Source of the DNA: Cyanobacterium stanieri LEGE 03274
GTDB taxonomy: Bacteria > Cyanobacteriota > Cyanobacteriia > Cyanobacteriales > Cyanobacteriaceae
NCBI RefSeq assembly: GCF_015207825.1
Contig: NZ_JADEWC010000002.1
Coordinates: forward strand, 124,001 to 188,000
Length of the DNA stretch: 64,000 nucleotides
Reading direction: 5' to 3'
The notes beneath the pieces are model-generated. The model did no database searches. It was not told where the DNA came from and worked only from the letters and a program-made list of their open reading frames with translations. The translations under genes and the position numbers were made by a program. Positions 47,738 to 58,444 of the stretch are shown here, one piece after another. The first letter of the stretch is position 1, and each line of letters opens with the position of its first letter.

Positions 47738-49201
47738 ATGAATAAAATTAAAAAGTCATTGCAATGGTTAACCATTGGCTTAATTACCATCACCTTCACT
47801 ATTATTAGCCGTAACGTTGCCATAGCCCAACCCATTAGCCATTATTCTGATTTAGCATACCCCCCCTTAGGGGAAGTGGAATTACCAAAATACGATCGCC
47901 TTTCCCTCGATAACGGCATGGTAATATATTTAATGGAAGATCATCGTCTTCCCCTCATCACGGGCAATGCAGTGCTAAAAACAGGGGATAAATTTGAACC
48001 CACAGACAAAATTGGATTAGCAACCCTCACGGGGGATTTACTACGCACAGGAGGCACCACCAACCGCAGTAGAAATGAAATTGATACTATCCTCGAACAA
48101 AAAGCGGCTTCCATCGAAACCTCCATCGGCACAAACTCGGGTAATGTTACTTTTAATACCCTTAGCTATGATTTGGAGGAAGTTTTTAACCTTTTTGCTG
48201 ATATATTACGTAATCCAGCCTTTGAAGAAACTTTTTTAGATTTTGAAAAAAACAATCTCAGAGGGAGCATTTCCCGTCGCAATGATAATCCGGGTAATGT
48301 TGTTCGCAGGGAGTTTAGAAAACTTATTTATGGTGATGATAGCCCCTATGCTCGTACCATCGAATATAGTACCCTTGAGAATATTACTAGGGAAGATATA
48401 ATCAATTTTTATCAACAACACATTCGCCCTGAAAATATTATTTTAGGTATTGTGGGGGATTTTGAACCCGATAAGATTAAAAATATTATTGCTCAAACCC
48501 TAGGAGATTGGGAAGTTGATACCCCTGCCCCTGCCCAAAATATTCCTATGCCCACTCAAGTGGCTTCTTCAGGATTATATTTAATTGATCAACCTCAGCT
48601 TACTCAAAGTAATATTTTATTAGGACATTTAGGGGGTGAGTTAGATGATCCTAATTATCCTACATTAACCGTTATTAATGGTCTTTTAAATGGTTTTGGG
48701 GGTAGATTACATAATCAGGTGCGATCGCGCCAGGGTTTAGCCTATTCTGTCTATGGGGTATGGGGCGCCAACTATAACTATCCTGGTTTATTTTTAGCAG
48801 GGGGGCAAACTAACACCGATACCAGTGGGCAATTTATTCAAGCCATTAACCAAGAAATCGAAAAACTGCGTACAGAGAGAATTAGTCAAGAGGATTTAGA
48901 CTATGCCAAAAATTCTATCCTTAATTCCTTTGTGTTTCAATTTCAAAGCCCTAATCAAATTCTTTCCCGTATTATGACCTATGAATATTATGGTTATCCC
49001 CAAGATTTTATTTTTGATTATCAAAAAGCGGTAACTAATACCACTGCCCAACAGGTTTTTGAGTCGGCACAAAACTATTTACAACCTGATAAATTTGTCA
49101 CCCTTGTTGTGGGTAATGGTGATGAGGTTAAAGACACTTTGGCGGTTTTAAATCAGGATATTCAAACCCTTGATATTACTATTCCTCTACCTAATAGTTA
49201 A
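47738..49201 (+). CDS. M16 peptidase-like protein, non-catalytic subunit
   Basis: 487 aa with a signal peptide (LTIGLITITFTIISRNVAIAQ), so exported. Two M16 (insulinase/pitrilysin) domains are visible, but the zinc motif HxxEH expected near residues 93-105 is replaced by ATLTGDLLRTGGT, so it cannot be a metalloprotease by itself. The second domain keeps the substrate-positioning R/Y motif (VRSRQGLAYSVYG). In heterodimeric M16B proteases one subunit is catalytic and the other looks like this; the catalytic partner is not adjacent in this window. Confidence 0.9.
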   Translation: MNKIKKSLQWLTIGLITITFTIISRNVAIAQPISHYSDLAYPPLGEVELPKYDRLSLDNGMVIYLMEDHRLPLITGNAVLKTGDKFEPTDKIGLATLTGDLLRTGGTTNRSRNEIDTILEQKAASIETSIGTNSGNVTFNTLSYDLEEVFNLFADILRNPAFEETFLDFEKNNLRGSISRRNDNPGNVVRREFRKLIYGDDSPYARTIEYSTLENITREDIINFYQQHIRPENIILGIVGDFEPDKIKNIIAQTLGDWEVDTPAPAQNIPMPTQVASSGLYLIDQPQLTQSNILLGHLGGELDDPNYPTLTVINGLLNGFGGRLHNQVRSRQGLAYSVYGVWGANYNYPGLFLAGGQTNTDTSGQFIQAINQEIEKLRTERISQEDLDYAKNSILNSFVFQFQSPNQILSRIMTYEYYGYPQDFIFDYQKAVTNTTAQQVFESAQNYLQPDKFVTLVVGNGDEVKDTLAVLNQDIQTLDITIPLPNS

Positions 49202-49335
49202 ACTTTATCTTAAGGGATAGGGGCGATCGCCCCTTATTTTCTATTATCAATTGTTTTTTACCCTAGCGATCGATTATCATTCTAATGACATAAAGTCTTC
49301 GTGTCTGGATAATTGAGGAGGAAACTAAAAATAAA

Positions 49336-50733
49336 ATGACAGAAAATCAAATTATTAATAACAAAGATTCTCGTCATGAGTTAAGGGATTTAGTTGCCTC
49401 CCAATTAAAACTGATGTTAGATGCAAATAACCTTCAAGGGGCAAAGTCTTTACTGATTCCCGTGCAACCTGTGGATATTGCTGAAGCCATTGGGGATTTA
49501 CCCGAAGCGATGCAACTAATCGCCTTTCGTCTTCTCAATAAAACTGAAGCTATCGATGTTTATGAGCATTTAGACTATACCACCCAACAATCATTAATTG
49601 AAGAATTTAAACGTCAAGATGTCTTAGACATCGTTGATAAAATGTCTCCCGATGATAGGGCAAGATTGTTTGATGAGTTACCCGCATCGGTGGTAAAACG
49701 TATTTTAGCCCAACTTAGCCCCGAAGAAAGACAGGCAACTAATTTATTATTAGGTTATGAGGAAAACACCGCAGGAAGAATCATGACTCCTGAATATACT
49801 TCCTCTAAGGCTAATATTACCCTCGAAGAAACTTTAAATAGGTTGCGATCGCACGCTACTATATCAGAACTAATATACTATATCTATGTCACCGATGAAT
49901 CTCGCCATTTAACAGGGGTAGTATCCCTCAAAGACTTAGTTACCCACGAACCTCAGCAAACCCTAGGGGAGATTATGAAATCCGACGTTATCTATATTAA
50001 AACAGATATGGATCAAGAGGAAGTAGCCAAAGTAGTCCAAAGATACGATTTTTTAGCCGTGCCAGTGGTAGATAGAGAATTACGATTAGTGGGTATCGTC
50101 ACCGTGGATGATGTCATTGATATTATCGAAAAAGAAGCCACCGAAGATATTTACGCCCTCGGTGCGGTGCAATCGGATGGAGATAACTACTTTGAAACCA
50201 ATCTTTTCACCGTTGCCCGTCGTCGAGTTACTTGGTTGCTAGTATTATTATTCACCAACACCATCACAGGCAGTATCATTGGTGGACAAGAAGAACTTTT
50301 AACCAGAATCACTGTCTTAGCCGCTTTTATTCCCCTTCTCATTGGCAGTGGTGGTAACATTGGCACTCAATCTTCTACCGTGGTAATCCGTGGTTTAAGC
50401 ACCGATGAATTAAAGGATTTAGGAGTAGGTAAAGTTATCTTTCGAGAGGCGATCGCCGGGGCGCTCTTAGGACTAGGATTAGGATTAATCACCATATTAT
50501 GGGCCTATCTCTTACCCCAAAGTCAGCGCAACTTAACCGTTGCCGTCACCGTTGGTATTAGCCTAATGGCCATTTCTATCCTAGCATCCATTGCTGGTTC
50601 AGGTTTACCATTCTTATTTAAACTGCTAAAATTAGATCCTGCCCTCATGTCTGGCCCCTTTATTTCCACCGCTGTAGATGTTTTAGGGGTACTAATTTAT
50701 TTTAGCATTGCAGGATATGTTTTAGGTTTTTAA
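49336..50733 (+). CDS. mgtE: Magnesium transporter MgtE
   Basis: 465 aa: an MgtE N domain (DIAEAIGDLPEAMQLIAFRLL..., MSPDDRARLFDELPASVVKRILAQLSPEERQAT), two CBS domains (residues 140-265), and five C-terminal membrane helices including the pore-lining GSGGNIGTQSSTVVIRGLS. A dimeric Mg2+ channel closed by cytoplasmic Mg2+ binding to the N/CBS domains. Strong ribosome site GAGGAGG 15 bp upstream. Two further HIP1 sites flank the gene. Confidence 0.96.
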   Translation: MTENQIINNKDSRHELRDLVASQLKLMLDANNLQGAKSLLIPVQPVDIAEAIGDLPEAMQLIAFRLLNKTEAIDVYEHLDYTTQQSLIEEFKRQDVLDIVDKMSPDDRARLFDELPASVVKRILAQLSPEERQATNLLLGYEENTAGRIMTPEYTSSKANITLEETLNRLRSHATISELIYYIYVTDESRHLTGVVSLKDLVTHEPQQTLGEIMKSDVIYIKTDMDQEEVAKVVQRYDFLAVPVVDRELRLVGIVTVDDVIDIIEKEATEDIYALGAVQSDGDNYFETNLFTVARRRVTWLLVLLFTNTITGSIIGGQEELLTRITVLAAFIPLLIGSGGNIGTQSSTVVIRGLSTDELKDLGVGKVIFREAIAGALLGLGLGLITILWAYLLPQSQRNLTVAVTVGISLMAISILASIAGSGLPFLFKLLKLDPALMSGPFISTAVDVLGVLIYFSIAGYVLGF

Positions 50734-50816
50734 AATAATTGACAATTAACAATGGACAATGGACAATTAGACTTTAAATTCTACCGTTGCCAATCTCAAT
50801 AAAATTACCGTTATAA

Positions 50817-52103
50817 ATGGTTAAAAAAAGTGTAAATGTTAATGACAAATATCAAAAATTAATCCTCGCCATCGGGCCTGGAATTTTAATGGCAGGGGCA
50901 GCCATCGGAGTTTCTCACCTAGTACAAGCCACCCGCGCAGGGGCAGAATACGGCTTTTCTTTACTATGGTTATTAATTTTAGCGGTGGTGAGTAAATACC
51001 CTTTCATGGAATTTGGGCCCCGTTATGCCTCCGCCACAGGGGAAACCCTCATCAAAGGCTATCGCCATCTAGGCAACTATGCTTATGGTACTTATATCGC
51101 CCTCACCATCGGCACTATGTTTATTATTCAAGCCGCCGTCACCGTGGTAACAGCAGGATTAGCCGAACAATTATTCAATTTTGGTTGGTCTGCGGTGCAG
51201 TGGAGTGGGGTAATTTTGGCTTTATGTATTGTTTTGTTATACATTGGTCATTACAAGCTCCTTGATTTAACCATGAAGTTTATCATCTCTCTGCTTACTA
51301 TCTGTACGGTATTAGCGGTAATCATGGCATTGGGGGCAAGGGTAGGTAGTGAGTCTGTTAACGCCATTCCTCCTTCCTATTGGAATCGGGCGGGAATTAC
51401 TTTTGCCATCGCATTTATGGGCTGGATGCCTATTCCCCTTGATGCGGCGGTGTGGCACTCCATTTGGACAGGGGAAAGAGCAAAACAAACCCATTATTTA
51501 CCCACTTTAAAGGAAGCAAATATTGATTTTAATTTAGGGTATTTATCAGCAGGTTTTATTGGTTTATTATTCTTTCTTTTAGGCGCTTTAGTAATGTTCG
51601 GTAGTGGCGAAAGTTTTTCTAATAATAGTGTTCAATTTTCTGTACAAGTCATTCAGCTTTATAGTAATACCCTCGGTGCTTGGAGTACCCCCATAATTGC
51701 GATCGCTGCCTTGATAACCATGTTTAGCACTACTTTGGCGGTAACAGACGCTTACCCACGGGTAATGGCTACCTTATGGGCAGAGCATCATCCTAACCCT
51801 GAAAAAGACCAAAGTAACTCTATTATTTACAGGGTATCATTATTAGTTATACCTGCTCTTGCCCTTATCATTTTACAATTTTTAGCAGGACAAACTTTCA
51901 CCGTTTTAATTGATTTTGCTTCCGCCTTATCTTTCATTGCTGCCCCCATTTTGGGATGGTTTAACCTCAAATTAATTACAGGAAAATCAACCCCTGCCAT
52001 CGCTAGACCAAATAAATTTTATCGTTATTTCAGTTGGCTTTGTTTATTATGGTTAATAGCTTTTACTCTTATTTGGTTTTATTGGCAATTTTTTTACCGA
52101 TGA
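50817..52103 (+). CDS. Nramp-family transporter lacking the DPGN motif
   Basis: 428 aa, about 11 membrane helices, Nramp fold (GPGILMAGAAIGVSHLVQATRAGAEYGFSLLW, then KYPFMEFGPRYASATGETLIKGY). The metal-binding DPGN of helix 1 is replaced by AIGVSH, while helix 6 keeps a methionine and proline in GWMPIPLDAAVWHSIW. Canonical Mn/Fe transport is therefore unlikely. The nearby mgtE (84 bp upstream) allows the idea of an Mg2+ carrier, as in Nramp-related magnesium transporters, but that is inference. The substrate is unknown. Confidence 0.85.
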   Translation: MVKKSVNVNDKYQKLILAIGPGILMAGAAIGVSHLVQATRAGAEYGFSLLWLLILAVVSKYPFMEFGPRYASATGETLIKGYRHLGNYAYGTYIALTIGTMFIIQAAVTVVTAGLAEQLFNFGWSAVQWSGVILALCIVLLYIGHYKLLDLTMKFIISLLTICTVLAVIMALGARVGSESVNAIPPSYWNRAGITFAIAFMGWMPIPLDAAVWHSIWTGERAKQTHYLPTLKEANIDFNLGYLSAGFIGLLFFLLGALVMFGSGESFSNNSVQFSVQVIQLYSNTLGAWSTPIIAIAALITMFSTTLAVTDAYPRVMATLWAEHHPNPEKDQSNSIIYRVSLLVIPALALIILQFLAGQTFTVLIDFASALSFIAAPILGWFNLKLITGKSTPAIARPNKFYRYFSWLCLLWLIAFTLIWFYWQFFYR

Positions 52104-52377
52104 TTAAAATGACACTACCATCTTTTAGCTTTTCTTTATGACTATTAATCATCAAATAAGCAACTGTTTTGCTATATTTAATTTTCAATAAGTAAAAATA
52201 AATAAACTAATCTCAAAAATTAAAACCAACAATACTTGAAAAATTATTATCCAAAATAACAATGTTGTTATCTAAAATTTTCAACCATTCTTTATCTCCA
52301 TAAAACCACTTGTTCTTAAATTGCTAAAAGCAAAATAAATATTTTTTCACCATATTAAAATTACTAAATCCTGATCA

Positions 52378-55300
52378 ATGGTATATGTTAAAAGAGTAGA
52401 ATTATCTCGCTTTAAGTCTTTTGGAGGCAGCAATGCCGTTCCTTTTTTACCCGGTTTTACCGTCATTTCTGGGCCTAATGGTTCAGGAAAATCAAATATC
52501 TTAGATGCCCTTTTATTTTGCCTTGGTTTAGCTAGTTCAAAGGGTATGCGCGCTGATAGATTACCTGATTTAATTAACAATAGCCACAAGGGTAATAATA
52601 AAACTTTAGAAACCATTGTTTCTGTTACTTTTGACCTGTCTGATTTTGAAGATTTAGATAATTTTGAGCAAGACAATAGTGATAATAATGAAGAAGAAAA
52701 AGATAATAATATTGATTTAAAATCCTTAACAGAATTAAAAATAACCCGCCGTTTAAGGGTTACAAAAAAAGGCAGTTATGCTTCTACTTTTTATGTCAAT
52801 GATCAACCTTGTACCGCCACAGAATTACAAACTCAGTTAAACCGTTTACGTATCTATCCTGAAGGTTATAACGTGGTGTTGCAGGGGGATGTCACCCGCA
52901 TTATTACCATGAATGCCAAACAGAGAAGAGAAATCATTGATGAATTGGCTGGGGTGGCAGAATTTGACCGCAAAATTAATCAAACTAAATCCACTTTGGA
53001 GGCGGTAAAAGAAAGGGAAGAAAAATGTCATATTATTACTCAAGAGTTGTCTGCCTATGGAGAAAAGTTACAACAAGATTCCCAAAAGGCGGCAAAATAT
53101 CAGAAGTTAAAAGCCAAAATTCAAGAAAAAAAAGAATGGGCTATCGTTATTAATTGGCGTTATCTTCAAGAACAAGAAAAACAGTTTAATCAGCAGATAA
53201 TTAATATTGAAAATGACCAAGAAAATAAACAAAAAGAATTAACTTTTATTAGAGAACAAAGTGCGATCGCCCTTAATCGTTTAGAAGAACTAAATCAAGA
53301 AGTAAAAGCATTAGGAGAAGAAGAACAAATTTCCATCGCCTCCAAACTTGCTACCCAAAAAGCCAAAAAACAACAATTAAAGCAAAGACAAAAAGAACTA
53401 GAAAAACAATTCCAAAATAATTTCAATAACCAAGAAAAAATAACTACTAATCAACAAGAATTAGAACAACAATTAGTTAATATAAATAAACAAAAAGAAG
53501 ACCTAGAAAAAAAAGAAATACCCACCCAAGAAACCAAAAAAAACGAACTTAAAAAAAACCTTGAAACATTAAAACAATCCGCCCAAGAAATCGCCGCCCA
53601 ATCCCAAGCATGGGTAGAACAACAAACCGCCCTCAACCAAGAAATTAACCAAATTCAAAACCAACTCAACCCCCAACTAACCCAAAAAGCCCTATTACAA
53701 GCCCGTAGCCAACAACTACAAACCACCATCAAAAACCAAAACCAACAACTAACCCACATAGAAACCCAACTCCATAACCAACCCCATGCCAACTTTGAAC
53801 AAGACATCCAAACCCTAGAAAAAACTGTTCAAAAACTAGCCCAACAACTCAGCAACCTTGAGCAAGAAATCACCCTCAACCAAGAAACAGTAAATCGTTT
53901 GTTAATCGAACAACGAGACAAACAAAGACAACTAGATAAACTAGAAGCCACCAAACAAGCCCAACAAGAAGCCCAAGGCACCTACGCCAGTAAAATAATA
54001 TTAAACTCTGACTTACCAGGAGTATGCGGTTTAGTAGCCCAACTAGGACAAGTAGAAACCGTCTATCAACTCGCCCTCGAAATCTGTGCAGGGGGAAGAT
54101 TAGGCTTTATCGTAGTCGAAGACGATTCCATCGCCGCCGCAGGGATTAAACTGCTCAAAGAAAAAAAAGCAGGTAGGGCAACCTTTCTCCCCCTCAACAA
54201 AATTAAAGCCCCCCGCCTCCATCAACTAGGGGGCATCCAATACGCCCAAGGTTACATCGATTTAGCCGTTAACCTCATCACCTGTGAAGATAAATATCGA
54301 CCTATTTTCGCCTACGTTTTCGGTAATACCATGGTATTTTCTGACCTAGAATCTGCCCGTAACTTTATCGGTCAAGAAAGAATCGTTACCCTTGACGGGG
54401 AATTATTAGAAGCCAGTGGCGCCATGACTGGGGGAAGTATAAGTAAACGCAACGCCCTTCACTTCGGCAATGCTATCCACACCGATTCTGCTGAAGTGGA
54501 TATGTTATACAAACGTATTCAAGAAATTGAAGACATAATTATCCAGCTTAACCTTAAAATAACGGAAAAAAGGCAACAAATCAAGACCCTTAGCGAAGAA
54601 CTTAGTCAAGCCCGACAAAATAGACAAAAAAAACAGCTTGATTCTGAACAATGGCAAAAAGAAAATAGCCGTTTAGAAACAGAAAAAGAAAAAATAATTA
54701 CTGACAACGGACAAAATTATCAACAGTTAGTAGAAAGCACTCAAGAATTAACTAACCTTGAAAAAACTATTCCTATTTTAGAAGCTAAATTAACAAAAAA
54801 ACAAACTCAATTAAAGCAATTAGAATCGAGTTACGATAATCAGGAATGGCAGAATTTACAATCACAAATTCAAACCCAAGAGCTAGAGTTAGAAGAGCAA
54901 CAAAAAATAATTAATCAAACTCAGAATAAATTACAATCTTTAGTGAATCAATCTTTAGATATAGCATTAAAATCTCAGCAAAATCAAGATAAATTAGATA
55001 GCATTATTCAATCCCAAGATAAACTAATTATCGAACAAAAACATAATCAACAAAAATTAATTGAACTAGGTCAAGAAATTACTAATTATGAAAGCCAATT
55101 TCAAGCATTAGCTCAAAAATTAGCTGACATAAAAAAAGCTAGGGATGATCAAGAAAAAGCCCTGAAAAAATTAGAAAATCAACAGCAGCAACTGAGCTGG
55201 AATTTAGAAAAACTTTTATTACAACATCAAGAAACCCAAACAAAATTAACAGAATTAAAAACTCAATTAGCAGAAATTACCCCAGATTTACCCAATCCTT

Positions 55301-56013
55301 TACCTGATATTCCCTACTTGATCAACAAAGAAGGGGAAGACAGTAAAATTGTTTTTGATAACTTACAAGAACAACTAGAACAAATTAACAAAGAAATTCG
55401 CAACGGAGAGAAAAGATTAGAAGCCCTTGAACCCGTTAATATGTTAGCATTAGAAGAATATGAAAAAAATCAAGAAAGACTTAAAGAATTATCCGATAAA
55501 TTAGCTACATTAGAAGGGGAAAGAACCGAATTATTATTACGGGTAGAAAATTTTACCACCCTCAGATTAAGGGCATTTAAAGAAGCCTTTACCGCAGTAA
55601 ATGAAAACTTTAAAACTATTTTTGCCACCCTTTCTGAAGGGGATGGTTATTTAAAATTGGAGGATGAAAATAATCCTTTTAATGGTGGTTTAACCCTCGT
55701 TGCCCATCCCAAAGGAAAACCCGTTACAAGATTAAGTTCCATGTCTGGGGGTGAGAAATCTTTGACCGCCTTGAGTTTTATTTTCGCCTTACAAAGATAC
55801 CGCCCTTCTCCTTTTTATGCCTTCGATGAAGTGGATATGTTTTTGGATGGCGCCAATGTAGAAAAACTGTCAAAAATGATTCAACAACAGGCAAAATTAG
55901 CTCAATTTATCGTAGTTAGTTTACGTCGTCCGATGATTGAAGCCTCCGAGCGCACCATAGGCGTAACCCAAGCCAGGGGAGCATATACCCAAGTATTAGG
56001 AATAAAATTATAA
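52378..56013 (+). CDS. smc: Chromosome segregation protein SMC
   Basis: 1,211 aa. Head N (MVYVKRVELSRFKSFGG, Walker A GPNGSGKSN near residue 35), a long coiled coil very rich in Gln and Lys (about 170-510), hinge (about 530-690, with YASKIILNSDLPGVCGLVAQL and ASGAMTGGSISKRN), a second coiled coil, then head C with signature SSMSGGEKSLTALSF and Walker B FYAFDEVDMFLDG. A homodimeric condensin ATPase that compacts DNA with ScpA/ScpB; scpB is at 25074-25562. No ribosome site is obvious before ATG 52378. Confidence 0.97.
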   Translation: MVYVKRVELSRFKSFGGSNAVPFLPGFTVISGPNGSGKSNILDALLFCLGLASSKGMRADRLPDLINNSHKGNNKTLETIVSVTFDLSDFEDLDNFEQDNSDNNEEEKDNNIDLKSLTELKITRRLRVTKKGSYASTFYVNDQPCTATELQTQLNRLRIYPEGYNVVLQGDVTRIITMNAKQRREIIDELAGVAEFDRKINQTKSTLEAVKEREEKCHIITQELSAYGEKLQQDSQKAAKYQKLKAKIQEKKEWAIVINWRYLQEQEKQFNQQIINIENDQENKQKELTFIREQSAIALNRLEELNQEVKALGEEEQISIASKLATQKAKKQQLKQRQKELEKQFQNNFNNQEKITTNQQELEQQLVNINKQKEDLEKKEIPTQETKKNELKKNLETLKQSAQEIAAQSQAWVEQQTALNQEINQIQNQLNPQLTQKALLQARSQQLQTTIKNQNQQLTHIETQLHNQPHANFEQDIQTLEKTVQKLAQQLSNLEQEITLNQETVNRLLIEQRDKQRQLDKLEATKQAQQEAQGTYASKIILNSDLPGVCGLVAQLGQVETVYQLALEICAGGRLGFIVVEDDSIAAAGIKLLKEKKAGRATFLPLNKIKAPRLHQLGGIQYAQGYIDLAVNLITCEDKYRPIFAYVFGNTMVFSDLESARNFIGQERIVTLDGELLEASGAMTGGSISKRNALHFGNAIHTDSAEVDMLYKRIQEIEDIIIQLNLKITEKRQQIKTLSEELSQARQNRQKKQLDSEQWQKENSRLETEKEKIITDNGQNYQQLVESTQELTNLEKTIPILEAKLTKKQTQLKQLESSYDNQEWQNLQSQIQTQELELEEQQKIINQTQNKLQSLVNQSLDIALKSQQNQDKLDSIIQSQDKLIIEQKHNQQKLIELGQEITNYESQFQALAQKLADIKKARDDQEKALKKLENQQQQLSWNLEKLLLQHQETQTKLTELKTQLAEITPDLPNPLPDIPYLINKEGEDSKIVFDNLQEQLEQINKEIRNGEKRLEALEPVNMLALEEYEKNQERLKELSDKLATLEGERTELLLRVENFTTLRLRAFKEAFTAVNENFKTIFATLSEGDGYLKLEDENNPFNGGLTLVAHPKGKPVTRLSSMSGGEKSLTALSFIFALQRYRPSPFYAFDEVDMFLDGANVEKLSKMIQQQAKLAQFIVVSLRRPMIEASERTIGVTQARGAYTQVLGIKL

Positions 56014-56088
56014 GGAAAATTTAAGTATCTTTCTTATTTTGCCGTGATATAAATAAGTGGTCATTTAAAGAAATAACCAGCTATCGAA

Positions 56089-56970
56089 ATGTTAACAAAA
56101 CTTTGGTTGTTGCAGTTGCCCGTTGACGAAATTCAAGTAGAAAGAGTTAACGTTTTTTTGCAAACCGTTAAAGAACAACTTGCCAATTTTGGTATTAAAT
56201 TAGTAGGAGCAATTCTGCTCTGGATTGTAGGTCAATGGCTAATTAATAAAGGAGTTAAATTATTATCTCGTCTATTAAAAAGACAAAATATTGACATAAC
56301 CTTAATTGCCTACTTAAGCAACTTTATCATTGTTGCCTTAAAAATCATCCTCATCGTCGCCATTTTAGGCTATTTCGGCATCGAAACCACTTCCTTTGCC
56401 GCCCTACTCGCCGCCGCTGGTATCGCCATTGGTGCAGCTTGGGGAGGGCTTTTAGCTAACTTTGCCGCAGGGGTATTCTTAATTTTATTCACTCCCTTCG
56501 CAGTGGGCGATTTTATATCCGCAGCGGGAATAACTGGCACAGTGGATGAGATTGGTTTATTTGTCACCACCATTAACACCCCAGATAACGTTAAAACCAT
56601 TGTTGGTAATAACAAGATTTTTGCCGATAATATCCAAAATTATTCCGCTAACCCTTATCGTCGGGTAGATTTAGTTGCCCAATTAAATCACAGCACCAAT
56701 CATCAAGAGGCTATTGATTTATTAAAACAAAAACTTGCTACCATTGCCAATGTAATTGATGAACCTGCCCCCACGGTAGAAATTTTAGAATTTAATTTAG
56801 CTGGGCCTGTTTTAGCTGTACGCCCCTATTGTAATAATGACCATTATTGGCAAGTTTATTTTGATACCAATAAACTAATTAGAGAAACCTTTGGGGAAGC
56901 AGGATATTCTATTCCTGAACAACATTACGCCGTCAGAGGCTTAGAAAAAACCAATAATCTCCATGGATAA
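56089..56970 (+). CDS. mscS: Small-conductance mechanosensitive channel (MscS family)
   Basis: 293 aa with three N-terminal membrane helices. The pore helix LLAAAGIAIGAAWGGLLANFAAGVFLILFTPFAVGDFI (about residues 104-141) has the glycine/alanine pattern of MscS TM3. The beta domain DEIGLFVTTINTPDNVKTIVGNNKIFADNIQNYS and the alpha-beta tail follow. It releases solutes upon hypo-osmotic shock. It lies 75 bp after smc on the same strand and is convergent with menB. Confidence 0.94.
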   Translation: MLTKLWLLQLPVDEIQVERVNVFLQTVKEQLANFGIKLVGAILLWIVGQWLINKGVKLLSRLLKRQNIDITLIAYLSNFIIVALKIILIVAILGYFGIETTSFAALLAAAGIAIGAAWGGLLANFAAGVFLILFTPFAVGDFISAAGITGTVDEIGLFVTTINTPDNVKTIVGNNKIFADNIQNYSANPYRRVDLVAQLNHSTNHQEAIDLLKQKLATIANVIDEPAPTVEILEFNLAGPVLAVRPYCNNDHYWQVYFDTNKLIRETFGEAGYSIPEQHYAVRGLEKTNNLHG

Positions 56971-56979
56971 ACTAAAATC

Positions 56980-57813
56980 CTAGGGCAACCATGGATACTC
57001 ATCAAAATTCGGTGGGCGTTTTTCCAAAAACGCCTGTTTACCCTCAGCGCCCTCCTCCGTTAAATAATATAATAAAGTAGCATTTCCAGCCAACTCCTGT
57101 AACCCTGCTTGTCCATCACAATCCGCATTAAAAGCCGACTTGAGACAACGAATAGCAATGGGGCTTTTTGCCAAAATTTCCTTAGCCCAATCAATGCCTT
57201 CCGCCTCCAATTGCTCAACGGGTACAACCTTATTCACCAAACCCATATCCAGCGCCTCCAGGGCATTATACTGACGACAGAGAAACCAGATTTCACGGGC
57301 TTTCTTCTGCCCCACAACCCTAGCCAAATAACTAGCCCCAAAACCACCATCAAAACTACCCACCTTCGGCCCAGTTTGCCCAAAAACAGCATTATCCGCC
57401 GCAATGGACAAATCACAGATAAGATGTAAAACATGACCACCCCCAATGGCATAACCTGCCACCAAAGCAATCACCACCTTAGGAATAGTGCGGATTAACC
57501 GTTGCAAATCTAACACATTCAGGCGAGGCACACCATCATTACCCACATATCCTGCCTTACCCCGCACACTTTGATCGCCCCCAGAGCAAAAAGCATACTT
57601 ACCATCGGTATGAGGCCCAGCGCCCGTTAACAATATTACCCCAATTTTTTGATCTTCCCGCGCATCACAAAAAGCATCATATAATTCAAACACCGTTTGT
57701 GGACGAAAAGCATTACGTTTATGGGGACGATTAATAACTATTTTAGCTATTCCCCCCTGTTTAAAATATAAAATATCCTGATATTCCTTGACCTTTTCCC
57801 AATTAAAATTCAT
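56980..57813 (-). CDS. menB: 1,4-dihydroxy-2-naphthoyl-CoA synthase
   Basis: 277 aa crotonase-fold enzyme. The oxyanion-hole blocks [11 protein letters not shown] (near 88-98) and [49 protein letters not shown] identify MenB rather than a generic enoyl-CoA hydratase. It cyclises o-succinylbenzoyl-CoA for phylloquinone, the photosystem I electron carrier. It is the last gene of a minus-strand run after 57819-58406 (5-bp gap) and 58445-59221, so all three may be co-transcribed. Confidence 0.96.
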   Translation of the reverse strand: MNFNWEKVKEYQDILYFKQGGIAKIVINRPHKRNAFRPQTVFELYDAFCDAREDQKIGVILLTGAGPHTDGKYAFCSGGDQSVRGKAGYVGNDGVPRLNVLDLQRLIRTIPKVVIALVAGYAIGGGHVLHLICDLSIAADNAVFGQTGPKVGSFDGGFGASYLARVVGQKKAREIWFLCRQYNALEALDMGLVNKVVPVEQLEAEGIDWAKEILAKSPIAIRCLKSAFNADCDGQAGLQELAGNATLLYYLTEEGAEGKQAFLEKRPPNFDEYPWLP

Positions 57814-57818
57814 TATTT

Positions 57819-58406
57819 TTAAATACTAATAGAACTCGGTTTATCGTAACTAGCAATTATACGACGACAGCCCGACTCAGGTTGCGCCCATTGATTAACA
57901 TATTCATTAGGATTACCCCAACATAAACCCAAATATACCTCATCTTTTCCTGTGTCTAATTCCGCCCATTCCGCTTCTTGATACAATTCCTCTAACTGCT
58001 CAGAAGTTAGCTCATTTTCCCTATCTTCGGATAAATAATATTTCATATCCTCCGTTACTTCTTTCCAAAAATCTAGTACCGAAGCCTTGGCCTCTACCAA
58101 AAAATCCTTATCCCCATCAATGGCAATTAACTGATTATATACTTCAGGAAAACTAAAACTTTTTCCCTTAAAAGTAATCTTTCGTTTGATTAAACCAGAA
58201 ACATTATTCTTTTCTTGATATTCATGAATTTGGCGACGAAAATCCCGAAAAATAAAAACTCTCCCCGTTTTATCCATATCAAGAGCTTTAGAAACAACGG
58301 GATTATCTAGCTTTTCAGAGGTGTTAAAAATCAATCTTTTGCCACTCCATGTGGCCTTTAATTCCATTTCTAAAAAATCAATTAATTCTTTAGTGCTGTA
58401 AGTCAT
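57819..58406 (-). CDS. Uncharacterised acidic protein upstream of menB
   Basis: 195 aa, not recognised. Soluble, with an N-terminal half of mixed fold ([44 protein letters not shown]) and a C-terminal acidic region ([22 protein letters not shown]) ending in [29 protein letters not shown]. No signal peptide or catalytic motif is seen. Close coupling to menB (5 bp) suggests co-expression; whether it is linked to phylloquinone synthesis is unknown. Confidence 0.8.
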   Translation of the reverse strand: MTYSTKELIDFLEMELKATWSGKRLIFNTSEKLDNPVVSKALDMDKTGRVFIFRDFRRQIHEYQEKNNVSGLIKRKITFKGKSFSFPEVYNQLIAIDGDKDFLVEAKASVLDFWKEVTEDMKYYLSEDRENELTSEQLEELYQEAEWAELDTGKDEVYLGLCWGNPNEYVNQWAQPESGCRRIIASYDKPSSISI

Positions 58407-58444
58407 CGGGTTAATTGGTCTAATTAACTGGGGTAAAATTCTGT

